From JAGQKC01 sp965223675 (GTDB lineage Bacteria; Nitrospirota; Nitrospiria; Nitrospirales; UBA8639): a stretch of 64,000 bases of DNA. The stretch is from NCBI GenBank assembly GCA_965223675.1, contig OZ245013.1, positions 2,170,001 to 2,234,000 of the forward strand. Reading direction: 5' to 3'. The notes under the pieces are model-generated. The model was not told where the DNA came from. It was given only the letters and a program-made list of their open reading frames with translations, and searched no databases. The first letter of the stretch is position 1; every line of letters starts with the position of its first letter. This document shows, in pieces, positions 44,448-54,095 of the stretch. The position numbers and the translations under genes were made by a program.

Positions 44448-44485
44448 AAAAACCCCTGATCTTCTCAGAGAGATCAGGGGTTTTT
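44448..44485 (+). terminator. Intrinsic terminator after the exported beta-rich protein gene
   Basis: AAAAACCCCTGATCT (44448-44462) pairs with AGATCAGGGGTTTTT (44471-44485). The stem is GC-rich and ends in a long T-run, giving a strong terminator usable in either direction. Confidence 0.9.
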
Positions 44486-44751
44486 CTTTTCACTCACCTC
44501 AAGCTACTCTATATACACCAGCTAAAGCCGTAACAGATGCAAAGCCTTCGATCTGATAACACCATGTCAGTATCAGAGCTCAACGTGAACAAGTTGTCAT
44601 ATGATTGAATGGCGCGTTCGTAGCACCTTGATTGGATAACTCCCTCGTACGTGTTTTAATATTAATTTTAGATTCATGATTGATCCTATTCTAAAACATC
44701 GGGAAATAATTGGTTTCATGCTTCTTTCATGCCATCAGTGAGGAAACATTT

Positions 44752-45828
44752 ATGAAACAGCCATGCTCAACATGCTCTCTTTCAGCATTATCAACTTTCG
44801 TTGGGACAGTTATCACGACCATCGTGTTACTGATTTTACCCCAAAATGTCCATGCCCATAATGCAAGAAATCTGTACAACAAAGCCCTCACCTTGGCAAA
44901 GAATGGAAATGTCACCGAAGCCCAAAAAAACTTAGAACAAGCGATTGTTGACTTCCCACGATTTGCTGAAGCCTACCACCTGTTGGGAATTCTTCAATTT
45001 CATGAATCTCCAGAATCTCAGGAACCACTATCGGCATTGCATCAGGCTACGGAACTTAATCCAAATTTCGCCAAAGCCCATTATGATTTAGGGTTAATAC
45101 TTATCAACCATCATAGGTTTGAGGAAGCGAGACAGGCACTACAAAAAGCATTCACTATTTATCCAAGGTATTGGGAAGCTCAACTGACACTCGCGAAACT
45201 TTATGACCAGACCCAATCGTATGAAAAAGCTAAAGAAGGGTACCAAGCGGTGCTTTCCGCTAAACCCAATCAAGCAGAAGCCCTGTATAATCTCGCCTAT
45301 TTACAGGACCAAGATGGTCAGACGGAACGCGCTCTTGCGCTTCTCTCCACACTCACACAGACCCACCCCACTCATGCCGATAGCTGGTATCTACGCGGGC
45401 GCATCGCTGAACGACAATCTCAAATCCCAACAGCCATTGATGCCTATCAGAAGGCAATTCGACGCAAGCCCGACCATGTCAACGCACACTATGATCTTGG
45501 CTCAATCTACCAATATCAAAATCAAAAATTAGATGCGATTAAACAATTTGAGACTGTCACTCGGCTTGATCCACAACATGTAGAAGTACGATTAAATTTG
45601 GGAGTGCTGTATGCCAGCAATGGGCAGCTGGATGAAGCTGAGCAGGCGTATAAAGAAGCCATAGAATTAGACTCGACTCTTACGGAGGCCTATTATAACC
45701 TGGGAACGTTCTATGAATTTCATCGAAAAGATACGACTCGCGCCTTGGCCCAGTACAGACAATACCTCAAACTTGGTGGGAAAGATGAAAGAATTTTCAC
45801 GCTTCTTAAACAAGTGACACAAGATTAA
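44752..45828 (+). CDS. Periplasmic TPR-repeat protein, paralogue of the TonB-operon TPR protein
   Basis: From ATG 44752 (GAGGAA upstream) the protein has 358 residues: a signal peptide ending at NVHA, then about nine TPRs. It matches the protein at 29014-30087 repeat by repeat, for example AEAYHLLGILQF against AEAHHLLGLVYF, and YYNLGTFYEFHRKDTTRALA against YYNLGVFYEFHRKDTESALR. The two are clear paralogues. Unlike the first copy it has no tonB or exb genes beside it; an Slp-like lipoprotein follows 60 bp later. Confidence 0.88.
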   Translation: MKQPCSTCSLSALSTFVGTVITTIVLLILPQNVHAHNARNLYNKALTLAKNGNVTEAQKNLEQAIVDFPRFAEAYHLLGILQFHESPESQEPLSALHQATELNPNFAKAHYDLGLILINHHRFEEARQALQKAFTIYPRYWEAQLTLAKLYDQTQSYEKAKEGYQAVLSAKPNQAEALYNLAYLQDQDGQTERALALLSTLTQTHPTHADSWYLRGRIAERQSQIPTAIDAYQKAIRRKPDHVNAHYDLGSIYQYQNQKLDAIKQFETVTRLDPQHVEVRLNLGVLYASNGQLDEAEQAYKEAIELDSTLTEAYYNLGTFYEFHRKDTTRALAQYRQYLKLGGKDERIFTLLKQVTQD

Positions 45829-45887
45829 CGCACCACAATATAACCCATGATTTGAAATGTCCAACCCAAACGCGATATCGTGTAAAC

Positions 45888-46493
45888 ATGAATCATCTAT
45901 CTCATACAGGTCCAACGACCACTGGAGGTAGAAGCATTCAGTACCTGCTAGTGGGTTTACTGACTATGCTCCTGACTTCCTGTTCTTCAACCAAACAAAC
46001 CATCGTTCCAGCTCATCTGGAAGGCCAGGTTACTCAGGATCTTTCTTTTGCTCAAATCAAGGACTCTCCAGACTCCCACGTGGGAACGCTTATCCTTGTT
46101 GGCGGTGAAATCCTTTCTGCTAAGCGTTTAAAAGAACACACCAAGCTGACGATCTTACAGCTCCCACTGACCGAAGACCAAGAACCAACCAGCAATCGCA
46201 CACAATCCCATGGTCGGCTTATTGCTCTCCAGTCAGATTTTTTAGATCCTGCCACGGTCCCGAGCGGGACCCGGGTCACACTTGTCGGGAAAATCACAGG
46301 CTCCCAGACAGAACTGCTCGATGAAATGGAGTACACCTACCCTACGGTGGCGATTCAACATCTTCAGGTCTGGGAAGATTCGTTGGAATCTGGATATGGC
46401 AATCGCCCGTATTACGGTTATCCCTATTGGGGACCCTTCTGGGGCTATTACGGCGGGTTTTATCGACCTTATCCTTATTGGTATTTTTGGTAG
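45888..46493 (+). CDS. Slp-family outer-membrane lipoprotein with Tyr/Gly/Pro-rich tail
   Basis: From ATG 45888 the protein has 201 residues, with a signal peptide and lipobox (MLLTS-C). The core carries the Slp pattern: FAQIKDSPDSHVGTLILVGG, GRLIALQSDFLDPATVPSGT, VTLVGKITGSQTELLDEMEY, YPTVAIQHLQVW. Slp proteins are starvation-inducible envelope lipoproteins of unclear function. The last 30 residues are almost all Tyr, Gly, Pro, Trp and Phe (YYGYPYWGPFWGYYGGFYRP), a feature of some environmental Slp homologues. It probably shares a transcript with the TPR gene. Confidence 0.85.
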   Translation: MNHLSHTGPTTTGGRSIQYLLVGLLTMLLTSCSSTKQTIVPAHLEGQVTQDLSFAQIKDSPDSHVGTLILVGGEILSAKRLKEHTKLTILQLPLTEDQEPTSNRTQSHGRLIALQSDFLDPATVPSGTRVTLVGKITGSQTELLDEMEYTYPTVAIQHLQVWEDSLESGYGNRPYYGYPYWGPFWGYYGGFYRPYPYWYFW

Positions 46494-46983
46494 TCTGTTG
46501 AAAGCTCTGAGAAGGCCACTGTCTGCCTTTGGACTGCTCTCACTAAACTTTTTCTCTCACATATCGCACATGCTGAATGACGATGGCCGCCTGATACAGC
46601 ACGTAACCTTCCCGGCTCATCGACACCTCTGAGCCCAAGATTTAAAAAAGAATACTCTCATAACTCCCAAACAAACTCTGACCTACCAGGACAAGACCGT
46701 CATCGTTTGTCATCCCTCGAAAATGGTGACAAGAGTAAGTCAAAGAAGTCGCAATTAGAGAAAGCTCAACCAACCAAACGGTCAAAGAAACAACAATCTT
46801 CAATACGATAAGAAATACACTATAGCAAATCCACATACGTTCCAGTTGAACCATGCGTGGACACGATCATGAAGAGCACCACTGGCTCCTCGATCCACAT
46901 TCGAGATTGCAGCAGCAATCCAACCGACATAGTGATCAAAAATGATTGATGTTGTCTATGACGTCGTGGATATCAACATTGAG
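46494..46983. other. Intergenic region with one isolated MITE end
   Basis: No gene was recognised. CTATAGCAAATCCACATACG at about 46823-46842 is a single terminus of MITE family 1, without its own partner, lying 140 bp before the intact copy D. Confidence 0.45.
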
Positions 46984-47080
46984 CGATAGCCGATTCAAGT
47001 AACGTCCTCATGTTTGAAATGAGGAATGACTCAGGGTTAATCATATTTGATCGATTGGAACGTCTTTGGATTCGCTATCG
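46984..47080. mobile_element. MITE family 1, copy D
   Basis: This 97-bp element has ends CGATAGCCGATTCAAG (from 46984) and CTTTGGATTCGCTATCG (to 47080). Inverted, the outer 24 bp agree at most positions. The outermost bases here are CG where other copies have CT, on both ends, consistent with matched evolution of the two termini. Same length as copy B. Confidence 0.7.
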
Positions 47081-47207
47081 TTGGCGCGTTCTCGTCTCGG
47101 TATCACTGAATCGGCAAGAGCAGCAACGAACGGAAATCTGCCTGCGAGCCGTCACTTCGGCCCAGGCAGAAAACAAGGTTTGCGGTAGGTATAGCGTATT
47201 AAAAAAC

Positions 47208-48227
47208 TTATAGAGAAAAGAAGGAAGGGGGGAGGTGCACGAGTTTCGTAGCTGACGTATGATTCGTACTCGAAAATTCAGCAACGAGGCCAACAGATTC
47301 ATCTCCGCCGTTTATCAACAGCACGATCGACGTTCCATCGACCTTCCACTCACTGACCATAGTCAGATGTCCCCGCATGATCGCGCGGCCCCAAAGCTCT
47401 GGCGCATATTGATACAATTCATTCACCCAGAGCGTTTCTTCTGATTGAGGTGGTCCATAGGTTTGAATGATCCAATTCTTGACCTTCTTATAATCTGACA
47501 ATGGCTGTGCATCATTCTCAACTTCTTCAGTTTCAAACACATACTTGGCGTTGATGAGGCGGTCGTTTTCAAACGAATAAGTTAAGACCGTGTCCACATC
47601 TTCTACGCTCGTGCGATATCCAAGCCTATGTTCACCGGCTAATAAAGTCTGAGAGTCGAGTTCCCATAAAAAGTCTGCCGTTTCTGTTGCTTTCACTTCA
47701 TGGATACTCATGTCCCAATTTGTGCTTCGAAATGCATAACGTCCAGGTTGGAAAGGTAGCACGATTTTCTTCATGCTTCCATCCGCCTCATCATTCGAAA
47801 ACTCCTCAACGGCTTCTTCCACGGACGCTGTCTCATCATATGGCACAGCCTGATGAGACTCCGCTACTGATTGGTTTACATGCGTAGGCTCAACATGCGA
47901 TACCGTCTGTGGGGGAGTGTGTACATCAGGAGCCACTGTCGCCGACGGTTCAGACACACGATGCATCACGGGCGTCGGTTCGACGTCGGAGTCAACTTGT
48001 GAATCAGGAGGCATCTGAAGAGTCCCTTTTTCATGAGACGTTGCCTGCGGCACTGGCGCTTGTTTTGTCGGCGAGACATCGGAATGCTCTGGCACCACAA
48101 GATTGCCATTCATATCACGATGTTTCACGAGATGGAGAAACTGATCAAAATCCCCAGCTAACCCTGAAATGGACATGCTTGTGACAAACGCAACCACAAG
48201 CCCGCAAGTAAAGAATTCGTGTTTCAT
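47208..48227 (-). CDS. Exported protein with Pro/Val-rich linker and unknown C-terminal domain
   Basis: The frame opens at 48488, but the ATG at 48227 gives a normal signal peptide (FFTCGLVVAFVTSMSISGLA), so I place the start there; the longer form would begin with a different hydrophobic helix. Residues of about 35-150 are a low-complexity region rich in Pro, Val, Ser and Glu. The C-terminal 180 residues form a domain (GRYAFRSTNWDMSIHEVKAT and LTYSFENDRLINAKYVFET) of a type seen in exported proteins of unknown function. The gene follows the lipase gene on the same strand. Confidence 0.65.
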   Translation of the reverse strand: MKHEFFTCGLVVAFVTSMSISGLAGDFDQFLHLVKHRDMNGNLVVPEHSDVSPTKQAPVPQATSHEKGTLQMPPDSQVDSDVEPTPVMHRVSEPSATVAPDVHTPPQTVSHVEPTHVNQSVAESHQAVPYDETASVEEAVEEFSNDEADGSMKKIVLPFQPGRYAFRSTNWDMSIHEVKATETADFLWELDSQTLLAGEHRLGYRTSVEDVDTVLTYSFENDRLINAKYVFETEEVENDAQPLSDYKKVKNWIIQTYGPPQSEETLWVNELYQYAPELWGRAIMRGHLTMVSEWKVDGTSIVLLINGGDESVGLVAEFSSTNHTSATKLVHLPPSFFSL

Positions 48228-48499
48228 AGTTGTTTTACACTTCCGTTGTATGAGTGAGCATTCATTGTTCTTCGTATCCGCTCGGAACGCCATAGATCCT
48301 ACCGACCACAGGCAAACCCTATAGATTTCATCGGTACTTTTGTCTAAATCTTTAACAAGTCTGTGTTGAACGAGAGGAAAAAGGTCATGCCTAGAAGTGA
48401 GCAACCAACGGTGAAATGGAGTTAAGGACAGAAAGAGCGCTAAAGCCAACAGAACACTGACGACTGAGAGGAGAAGCTTGTATTGCAAAAGTGAAGAAG

Positions 48500-49306
48500 T
48501 TAGGTCGACATACGAAATGCCTTATTCTCTTTTTTCGAGAGACTTTTCAAGTACTTAGCTATACCATGATCTTTTATTCCATCAGTTCCAATTTTTCCTA
48601 AATCATCAATATGTCCCTTTACACGATCCAGGAACTGATTCCACCAATGAACATCATCATGTAAGATTCCCGACGAATCAATATATAAGACTTGTCCGAC
48701 ATCGCGATACCCAAGTGCACGACGTGGGACGCGTGTCACGATATCACTATTGTTCACAAAACGGAACGTGCGGGGCTTGAAATCCAAATCAAAGTCCCGC
48801 GCAAATGCTTTCCCGCCCACACGGGGTTGCCCAAATGTGTACAGCCCGTTGACCGGCTTTGCCTCTTCACCCATCTTGGCCACGGCCAAAGTTGCGAGTG
48901 CCGCACCTAAACTATGCCCTGTGAACCAAATCGATTGGCTGCGGTCTTGGAACGAAATCAGGGAATTTTGTATATCACTCCATACAGCGTTTAGCGCTTT
49001 CAGAAACCCACGATGCACTTTTCCATAAGGTCCACGCCTTCTCAAAATTTGTTTATCGGTCATCAAGTCTTTCAAGACCCTTGGTTCCGTGCCACGAAAT
49101 GCCACAACAATCATTTCCGTATTGCCGGCCACAAAGGCTTGGGTGTCGTTTCGATCAAAAAACGCCACTTGCGTGTATCCCCATGCGGTCAGTGTTGAAT
49201 GAATCATGTCCGGAGATTCATACGCTAACTTAGAAGCCTTCGCCATAAATAATGCATTGCAGTGTTGGTACCGGGTTGTATGAGCAAGAAATCCTGGCTT
49301 TGGCAT
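48500..49306 (-). CDS. Class 3 lipase-like alpha/beta hydrolase
   Basis: This is an intracellular or unanchored serine hydrolase of the fungal/plant-type lipase_3 family. The nucleophile elbow GHSLGAALATLAV, MIVVAFRGTEP (oxyanion strand), and later the aspartate (NNSDIVTRVP) and histidine (LHDDVHWWNQF) of the triad are all visible. I prefer ATG 49306 (MPKPGFLAHTTRYQH), preceded by a G-rich stretch; an in-frame ATG 10 codons earlier is possible. No signal peptide is seen. Confidence 0.88.
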   Translation of the reverse strand: MPKPGFLAHTTRYQHCNALFMAKASKLAYESPDMIHSTLTAWGYTQVAFFDRNDTQAFVAGNTEMIVVAFRGTEPRVLKDLMTDKQILRRRGPYGKVHRGFLKALNAVWSDIQNSLISFQDRSQSIWFTGHSLGAALATLAVAKMGEEAKPVNGLYTFGQPRVGGKAFARDFDLDFKPRTFRFVNNSDIVTRVPRRALGYRDVGQVLYIDSSGILHDDVHWWNQFLDRVKGHIDDLGKIGTDGIKDHGIAKYLKSLSKKENKAFRMST

Positions 49307-49577
49307 GAGAACCCCCGAAGATGATGAATAATGCAAAAAGACAAGATAGACAAGTCGAATAAGAACCCCATGAGCTATGGGACTCCATATCGAGAGGCAC
49401 TATACCCCAGTTATGGATTGAAATCTATGAAAGATCACCAAGACAGCCGAATCTTAGCTGCATCACTTCGGCAGGAAACGAACGGAGAACCTCACCGTGA
49501 GAAAGGAACACGCATTGGAATTGAAGAAATACGATTCACGTGAACCGCATAGTCAGGAAGTTCGCTTTAACGTGCGG

Positions 49578-50099
49578 CTAACAGAGTGCAGTTTTTCCAA
49601 GCCAATCGCTTGGACCAGGCTCACGATGAGCAAAAGGCAGGTCTATCATTTCCGACCAATTACTGACGAGTTTTTTCATCATCTCGATGTATCCGATAAA
49701 AGTCCCGGGCTTTGTGATAAAACCATTGACCCCTAACATCGATGTTTTCAGCATATCTTGGCTAGCCTTAGAGGTTGTCAAGATGATGACCGGAATACGT
49801 GCAAGGGAAGGATCAGTTTTGATCTCTAATAGCGCTTCTCCACCACTTTTCCGTGGCATATTGAGATCTAAGAGAATCACCCCGGGACGTGGTGCGGTTT
49901 CAGCATCTGTAAACCTTCCACGATTGTACAAATAATCAAGAAGTTCTTTCCCGTCATGAACGAACCTTATTTCATGGCTGAACTGTGTCTCTTTCCACGC
50001 TTCTTCGGTTAATCGACAATCATCGGGATTGTCCTCAGCAACAAGAACGGTCCATGGTAAAGCATTCTGAATGTCACTGCGCACAATTTCTAAAGCCAT
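49578..50099 (-). CDS. Single-domain response regulator (Rcp1-like)
   Basis: This 173-residue protein is a lone receiver domain with a short tail and no output domain. Acidic pocket AEDNPDD, phosphorylation site VILLDLNMPRKSGGEALLEI, conserved threonine (IILTTS) and lysine (FITKP) are all present. The LDLNMPRxxG form and insertion pattern are typical of Rcp1-type regulators that pair with phytochrome-like or hybrid histidine kinases. No kinase gene lies in the window. Confidence 0.93.
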   Translation of the reverse strand: MALEIVRSDIQNALPWTVLVAEDNPDDCRLTEEAWKETQFSHEIRFVHDGKELLDYLYNRGRFTDAETAPRPGVILLDLNMPRKSGGEALLEIKTDPSLARIPVIILTTSKASQDMLKTSMLGVNGFITKPGTFIGYIEMMKKLVSNWSEMIDLPFAHREPGPSDWLGKTALC

Positions 50100-50340
50100 G
50101 TCACCCTCAATGTGTTTTTCAGCGTGTTATTAGACTATTCTCCGGCGGCACCCACGATCAAGATCATAAACTGCATTCTCTTATCGGACATGAAGGAGAA
50201 AACTTGCGGAGAATTTCCCAACTGCTTATGCAAAGAACGAAACAGATCAACGGGCTAAGTTTGGAAACACAACAGGAATCGCAACTCTTACCAGCGAAGT
50301 ACAATACACCTCTATATTTGGCTAATACAAAAACTTCGTA

Positions 50341-51045
50341 TCATACTTCTACAGCAGACGAGGCAACATGATGGTTAGGGAGTTGAAGAAGGGACTTTAC
50401 TGGCGGAGTTTCCACAACATTCGCAGGTGGACTTTGGATATTTCCGTAATCAAGAACTTGAAGCAAGTCATCCCATCCCGTCACTCGTGTTAACAACGAA
50501 TGCGAGACCCCCTTGTTCCAAGGTTGATCCATTAAAAAAACACGAACTCCTCGCTTGCAGTAGGCAAGGGCATGAAGTGGATGATCATCCACGGCTAGAC
50601 AGATATCTTCCGGCACTTCCGCTTTTTCTTCCGTATGATAGAGCTCTTCAAACGGAACCCTGTGAGCTCGAAGCCACTGTAATGTGAGAAACCGAGAAGT
50701 CGGTCGTCGCGCCGTGATAATCGCAATCCGATATCGATGTTGCAACTGCGTCAATGCCATTCTTGCACTCGGCAAAAGCGGGAGACAAGGAATGGCGTGT
50801 TCGTGAAAACGTACAAAAATTTCCTCGACCACGTCCTTGGGTAACTGATCAGTATCTAGCCCGCCAGCACTTCCATACATTCCCTGCGGCCATGGTTTGT
50901 TGGTCAGTTCAGTATAGGTACGCTGAACTTCCGGTTCAGCCCGTGCTAAAACATTATCAATATCAACCGCGAAACACGGTCGATGCTCTCTCGGTGTTCT
51001 ATTGTCAATATTCATTTGAACTTGTATCAGATGACACTGTTCCAT
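50341..51045 (-). CDS. HAD-superfamily phosphatase, 5'-nucleotidase-like
   Basis: This is a 234-residue cytoplasmic protein. HAD motif I reads FAVDIDNVLARAEPEV, where the usual DxD is D-I-D. Motif II is IAIITARRPTSRF, and motif III/IV is LAVDDHPLHALAYCKRGVRV. The layout resembles NT5C-type deoxynucleotidases and other 5'(3')-nucleotidases. The substrate is unproven. The start is either 51045 or the ATG at 51015, neither with a decisive ribosome-binding site. Confidence 0.78.
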   Translation of the reverse strand: MEQCHLIQVQMNIDNRTPREHRPCFAVDIDNVLARAEPEVQRTYTELTNKPWPQGMYGSAGGLDTDQLPKDVVEEIFVRFHEHAIPCLPLLPSARMALTQLQHRYRIAIITARRPTSRFLTLQWLRAHRVPFEELYHTEEKAEVPEDICLAVDDHPLHALAYCKRGVRVFLMDQPWNKGVSHSLLTRVTGWDDLLQVLDYGNIQSPPANVVETPPVKSLLQLPNHHVASSAVEV

Positions 51046-51230
51046 CCTGTCCTAGAATGAACGGGACAGGGAATCGAACAACGTTATCCAATTCTTCACG
51101 ATGATTATTTTGCTGCGCGTGTCCGAAGCCTGACCAATCTGCTGAAAAGAAGTTAATGAATTAGAATGTCGTGTTACTCTAGAAGATCTTATCAGAATCC
51201 ACCAGCGAGTTCAGGAAATAGCCTACTTCC

Positions 51231-52016
51231 TTAACGAACCAGGCTGACATCAAATGTTCGATCGACATTCGAAGACTTTAAGGGATGATCCGTGAGAGCT
51301 AAGTACGCCACCTCAACGGATTTCACGGGAGACACATGCATAAGGAACGGCGTTTCCCAATCACCATCAGCAACATCAGGTTCCTCTGGGATTAATACTC
51401 GGCGAAAGTGCTCTTCGTGCGCCGCAACAATTTTTAATGGAATTCCACCTACGGTCCCAATCGCTCCTTCAGGTGTGACCGTTCCTGTCATGACGATATC
51501 TGAATGGACCATCTCACCCTTCGCCAATGCGACGACACTCATCGCCGCCATCGCTGACAAACTTTCTCCGTACAAGGTCACACCAGGATAGGGCAGCGTA
51601 AAACGAACAGTCCATGAGTCAGGGTTTACATTAGCTGCATGTGAAACGAATGCGAGGGCTTCTTGGACGGAACGTTGCGCTAAAGAGGAGAATCGTCCAG
51701 GCTTGGTCTGAAAATCTAATTGAAGCCCATCATGATCAACGCGTTTGACAAGCTCCACTTCAACTTCTGCAACAATCCCCACCTGCTCCCATTGTTCGTT
51801 ATATGTCGTGCCCAGAATAGGAATGATTGTCCGTTGTGAGAGCGGCGCCGGCAATGCCTCCTGAGCCCTGACGACTTCCGAATAGCAACCAACAGAAAGC
51901 AGGAGCAACAGGGCACCCAAAATATATTGGCTCAATCTATCTTTTCTCTTGTGATTCTTTTTGTCCATATTGACGTGAGAAGGTATTTGCGTGGAGGTTA
52001 TGTTCATGTAGGTCAT
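51231..52016 (-). CDS. Membrane-anchored Lon-type (S16) protease domain without ATPase
   Basis: The protein carries an N-terminal hydrophobic stretch (YILGALLLLLSVG-C) that reads as a lipobox or anchor, then a Lon proteolytic domain. The catalytic serine lies in TLYGESLSAMAAMSVVALAK and the lysine in GTVGGIPLKIVAAHEEHF, with VTPEGAIG between them as in S16 peptidases. No AAA ATPase is fused or adjacent, so it would have to act on unfolded or small substrates on the outer face of the membrane. ATG 52016 is favoured by its spacing to AAAGGAG over the ATG at 52022. Confidence 0.82.
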   Translation of the reverse strand: MTYMNITSTQIPSHVNMDKKNHKRKDRLSQYILGALLLLLSVGCYSEVVRAQEALPAPLSQRTIIPILGTTYNEQWEQVGIVAEVEVELVKRVDHDGLQLDFQTKPGRFSSLAQRSVQEALAFVSHAANVNPDSWTVRFTLPYPGVTLYGESLSAMAAMSVVALAKGEMVHSDIVMTGTVTPEGAIGTVGGIPLKIVAAHEEHFRRVLIPEEPDVADGDWETPFLMHVSPVKSVEVAYLALTDHPLKSSNVDRTFDVSLVR

Positions 52017-52022
52017 AATCAT

Positions 52023-52556
52023 TCTCCTTTTGCTGGCTTATTTCTCCCGGTCTCACTGGGATATTCGGCAGCCAGATAATCAAACTTGAGCAAAGGGAGT
52101 GCCACCCACTCTGACTCTCTGCTCCAGATTGATTGTCTACTCAGAGAATTCACTCGACCCCTTCAGTAACGAAGGAAAAGTCGCTTTGGACATGGATCAC
52201 TATCGATATAAAACTGAAAGAATTTGCGCTAACGATGTATACTCATGATCATTCGTCAAAAATTTGTCACCGAAACCGTCAACTTTTTGCCGAATGAAAT
52301 TATTTGAAGACCGGAGGAGCAGGAGAGAAAGATGAGTTAAGAGTTGCCTTCCAGATGCGCAATGAGGAAAGAGGAAGCTGTCGAACAACACCTACGTATA
52401 TGGCAGGGGCACGTGTACACTGCCAGGAGAGGACCAAAGATCTCACAGAGACATACTCTGTAGCGAACATCACATTATCTATCAAGAAACAATAGGTTAT
52501 GGCCGAACATTTTATAAAGATCGTCTACAATTGTTCATACCTTTCCGATTTGAGTC
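52023..52556. other. Divergent intergenic region, no gene seen
   Basis: Overlapping short frames on both strands around 52300-52500 lack ribosome-binding sites and family features. No repeat family member was found. It contains the promoters of the Lon-like and HD-GYP genes. Confidence 0.45.
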
Positions 52557-53840
52557 ATGTCACAAAAAACGATCCCTATTCATACACTCACCATTGGCAT
52601 GTATGTCTGTGGTATCGATCGTCCTTGGATGGAAACCCCATTTCTTCGTCATCGATTTACCATAAAAACCCAAGATCAAATTGAAAAACTGAAGGAGTGT
52701 GGTGTCAAGAATATCACTATCGACACAAGTCGTGGAGTTGATGCGACCGAAAACCTTGAGGCTCCCAACACGACAGAAGAGGCTGGCCGAGAACAGACCG
52801 TTGGCATCCTTGGGGCGGACTATCAAGATGGGCGCAAAGCAGAGGAACGAATCTCCAATCTTCCAAAAACCTTGCGTGGCAAATCTCTATCAAACGAACT
52901 TTCTTCAACTCGAGAAGTCCGAACACACATGCTTGAATCGGTCAGTGATATTCTGACCAGTATTGCAACATCTGGCGTCGTCCCGACCAGCCAAATCAAG
53001 GAAGTCACTCATCAAATCATTGCGGAAACGCTCGCACACGAGGAAGCCTTGATCGCGATGATTCGTACGCGAGAATTTTGCCCAGATTTACATGAGCATT
53101 CCTTGTCAGTGGGAACTCTCGCGGTTCTCCTTGGACGTTTGGTCGGCTATGATGATTCTCAACTTCATACCCTAGGGACCGCAGCACTCCTACACGATAT
53201 TGGACTCGTACGCTTACCCGCATCACTGTTATCTCCGCAAAATCGTCAAGCCGAGGTAGATCGACTACAGTATCATTCGCATACCCAACTTGGTGTTGAC
53301 ATCATAAAAGAAAGCTCTGGAATATCTGATGACGTTCGGACTATCGTGGAAGAACATCACGTGCTCTTAGATGGAACAGGATACCCCTCACATATTATCC
53401 CTGAGAATATCAGTATGAGCAGCCGACTTCTTCGAATCGTAGATGAATATGACGAATTATTGTCAGGCCAACAGGCACTTCCATCGCTCTCAGGGAAAGA
53501 TGCTCTCGGCGAACTCTACCAGCGGAGTAAAAAGAATCAACTGGACCCTCAACTCGTTTCCCAATTTATTTCGCAAGTTGGCATCTATCCTATTTACAGT
53601 CTCGTCGAACTCAATACTGGAGAACGCGGAATTGTAACGGCTCACTCAAAAGAAAACCTTTTACACCCCACCGTCCTGCTCATCCAAGATTCGAAAAAGC
53701 AGTCATTCATCGAGCCGGTTCCGATCAACTTTTCAACAGTGGATGACAAACACTCAATCCCGGAAATTGTCAATGTGCTCGACCCAGAGCTGGAAGGGAT
53801 TCGAGTTGAAAAAGTCCTCGCGGATTGGGTCACCATGTAA
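52557..53840 (+). CDS. HD-GYP cyclic-di-GMP phosphodiesterase with N-terminal DUF3391
   Basis: This 427-residue cytoplasmic protein starts with the DUF3391 domain (TIGMYVCGIDRPWMETPFLR, VKNITIDTSRGVD). The HD-GYP domain follows: HEHSLSVGTLA, LLHDIGLVRLP, then VEEHHVLLDGTGYP with the GYP signature. The metal ligands look complete, so hydrolysis of cyclic di-GMP to GMP is expected. A similar protein is at 61846-63090. No GGDEF cyclase is in the window. Confidence 0.93.
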   Translation: MSQKTIPIHTLTIGMYVCGIDRPWMETPFLRHRFTIKTQDQIEKLKECGVKNITIDTSRGVDATENLEAPNTTEEAGREQTVGILGADYQDGRKAEERISNLPKTLRGKSLSNELSSTREVRTHMLESVSDILTSIATSGVVPTSQIKEVTHQIIAETLAHEEALIAMIRTREFCPDLHEHSLSVGTLAVLLGRLVGYDDSQLHTLGTAALLHDIGLVRLPASLLSPQNRQAEVDRLQYHSHTQLGVDIIKESSGISDDVRTIVEEHHVLLDGTGYPSHIIPENISMSSRLLRIVDEYDELLSGQQALPSLSGKDALGELYQRSKKNQLDPQLVSQFISQVGIYPIYSLVELNTGERGIVTAHSKENLLHPTVLLIQDSKKQSFIEPVPINFSTVDDKHSIPEIVNVLDPELEGIRVEKVLADWVTM

Positions 53841-54095
53841 GAACACACCTTTTATTCTTTCTCCGGAATACTCTCACATCCTTCATCCTTAAAAAATCTT
53901 TTTCTACAAATACAACCTGCTCTGTTCCAACTAAGCAACGGTTAGGAAACCTGTTCTTCTGCGACTCACTTCCCCCACGAGATTTCCAGGAAAGTGGTTT
54001 TACGAGGACAAAGCACATCAGATGCTTTCAGATCACCAGAAAGAAAAGTCAATACCGCACGTTCTAGAATTTGTCACAAGGAAAATTGGGAAGAG

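Noticed and set aside
52304..52495. Short overlapping frames on both strands before the first HD-GYP gene
   Set aside because: Neither has a start with a ribosome-binding site or any motif; they look like chance openings.
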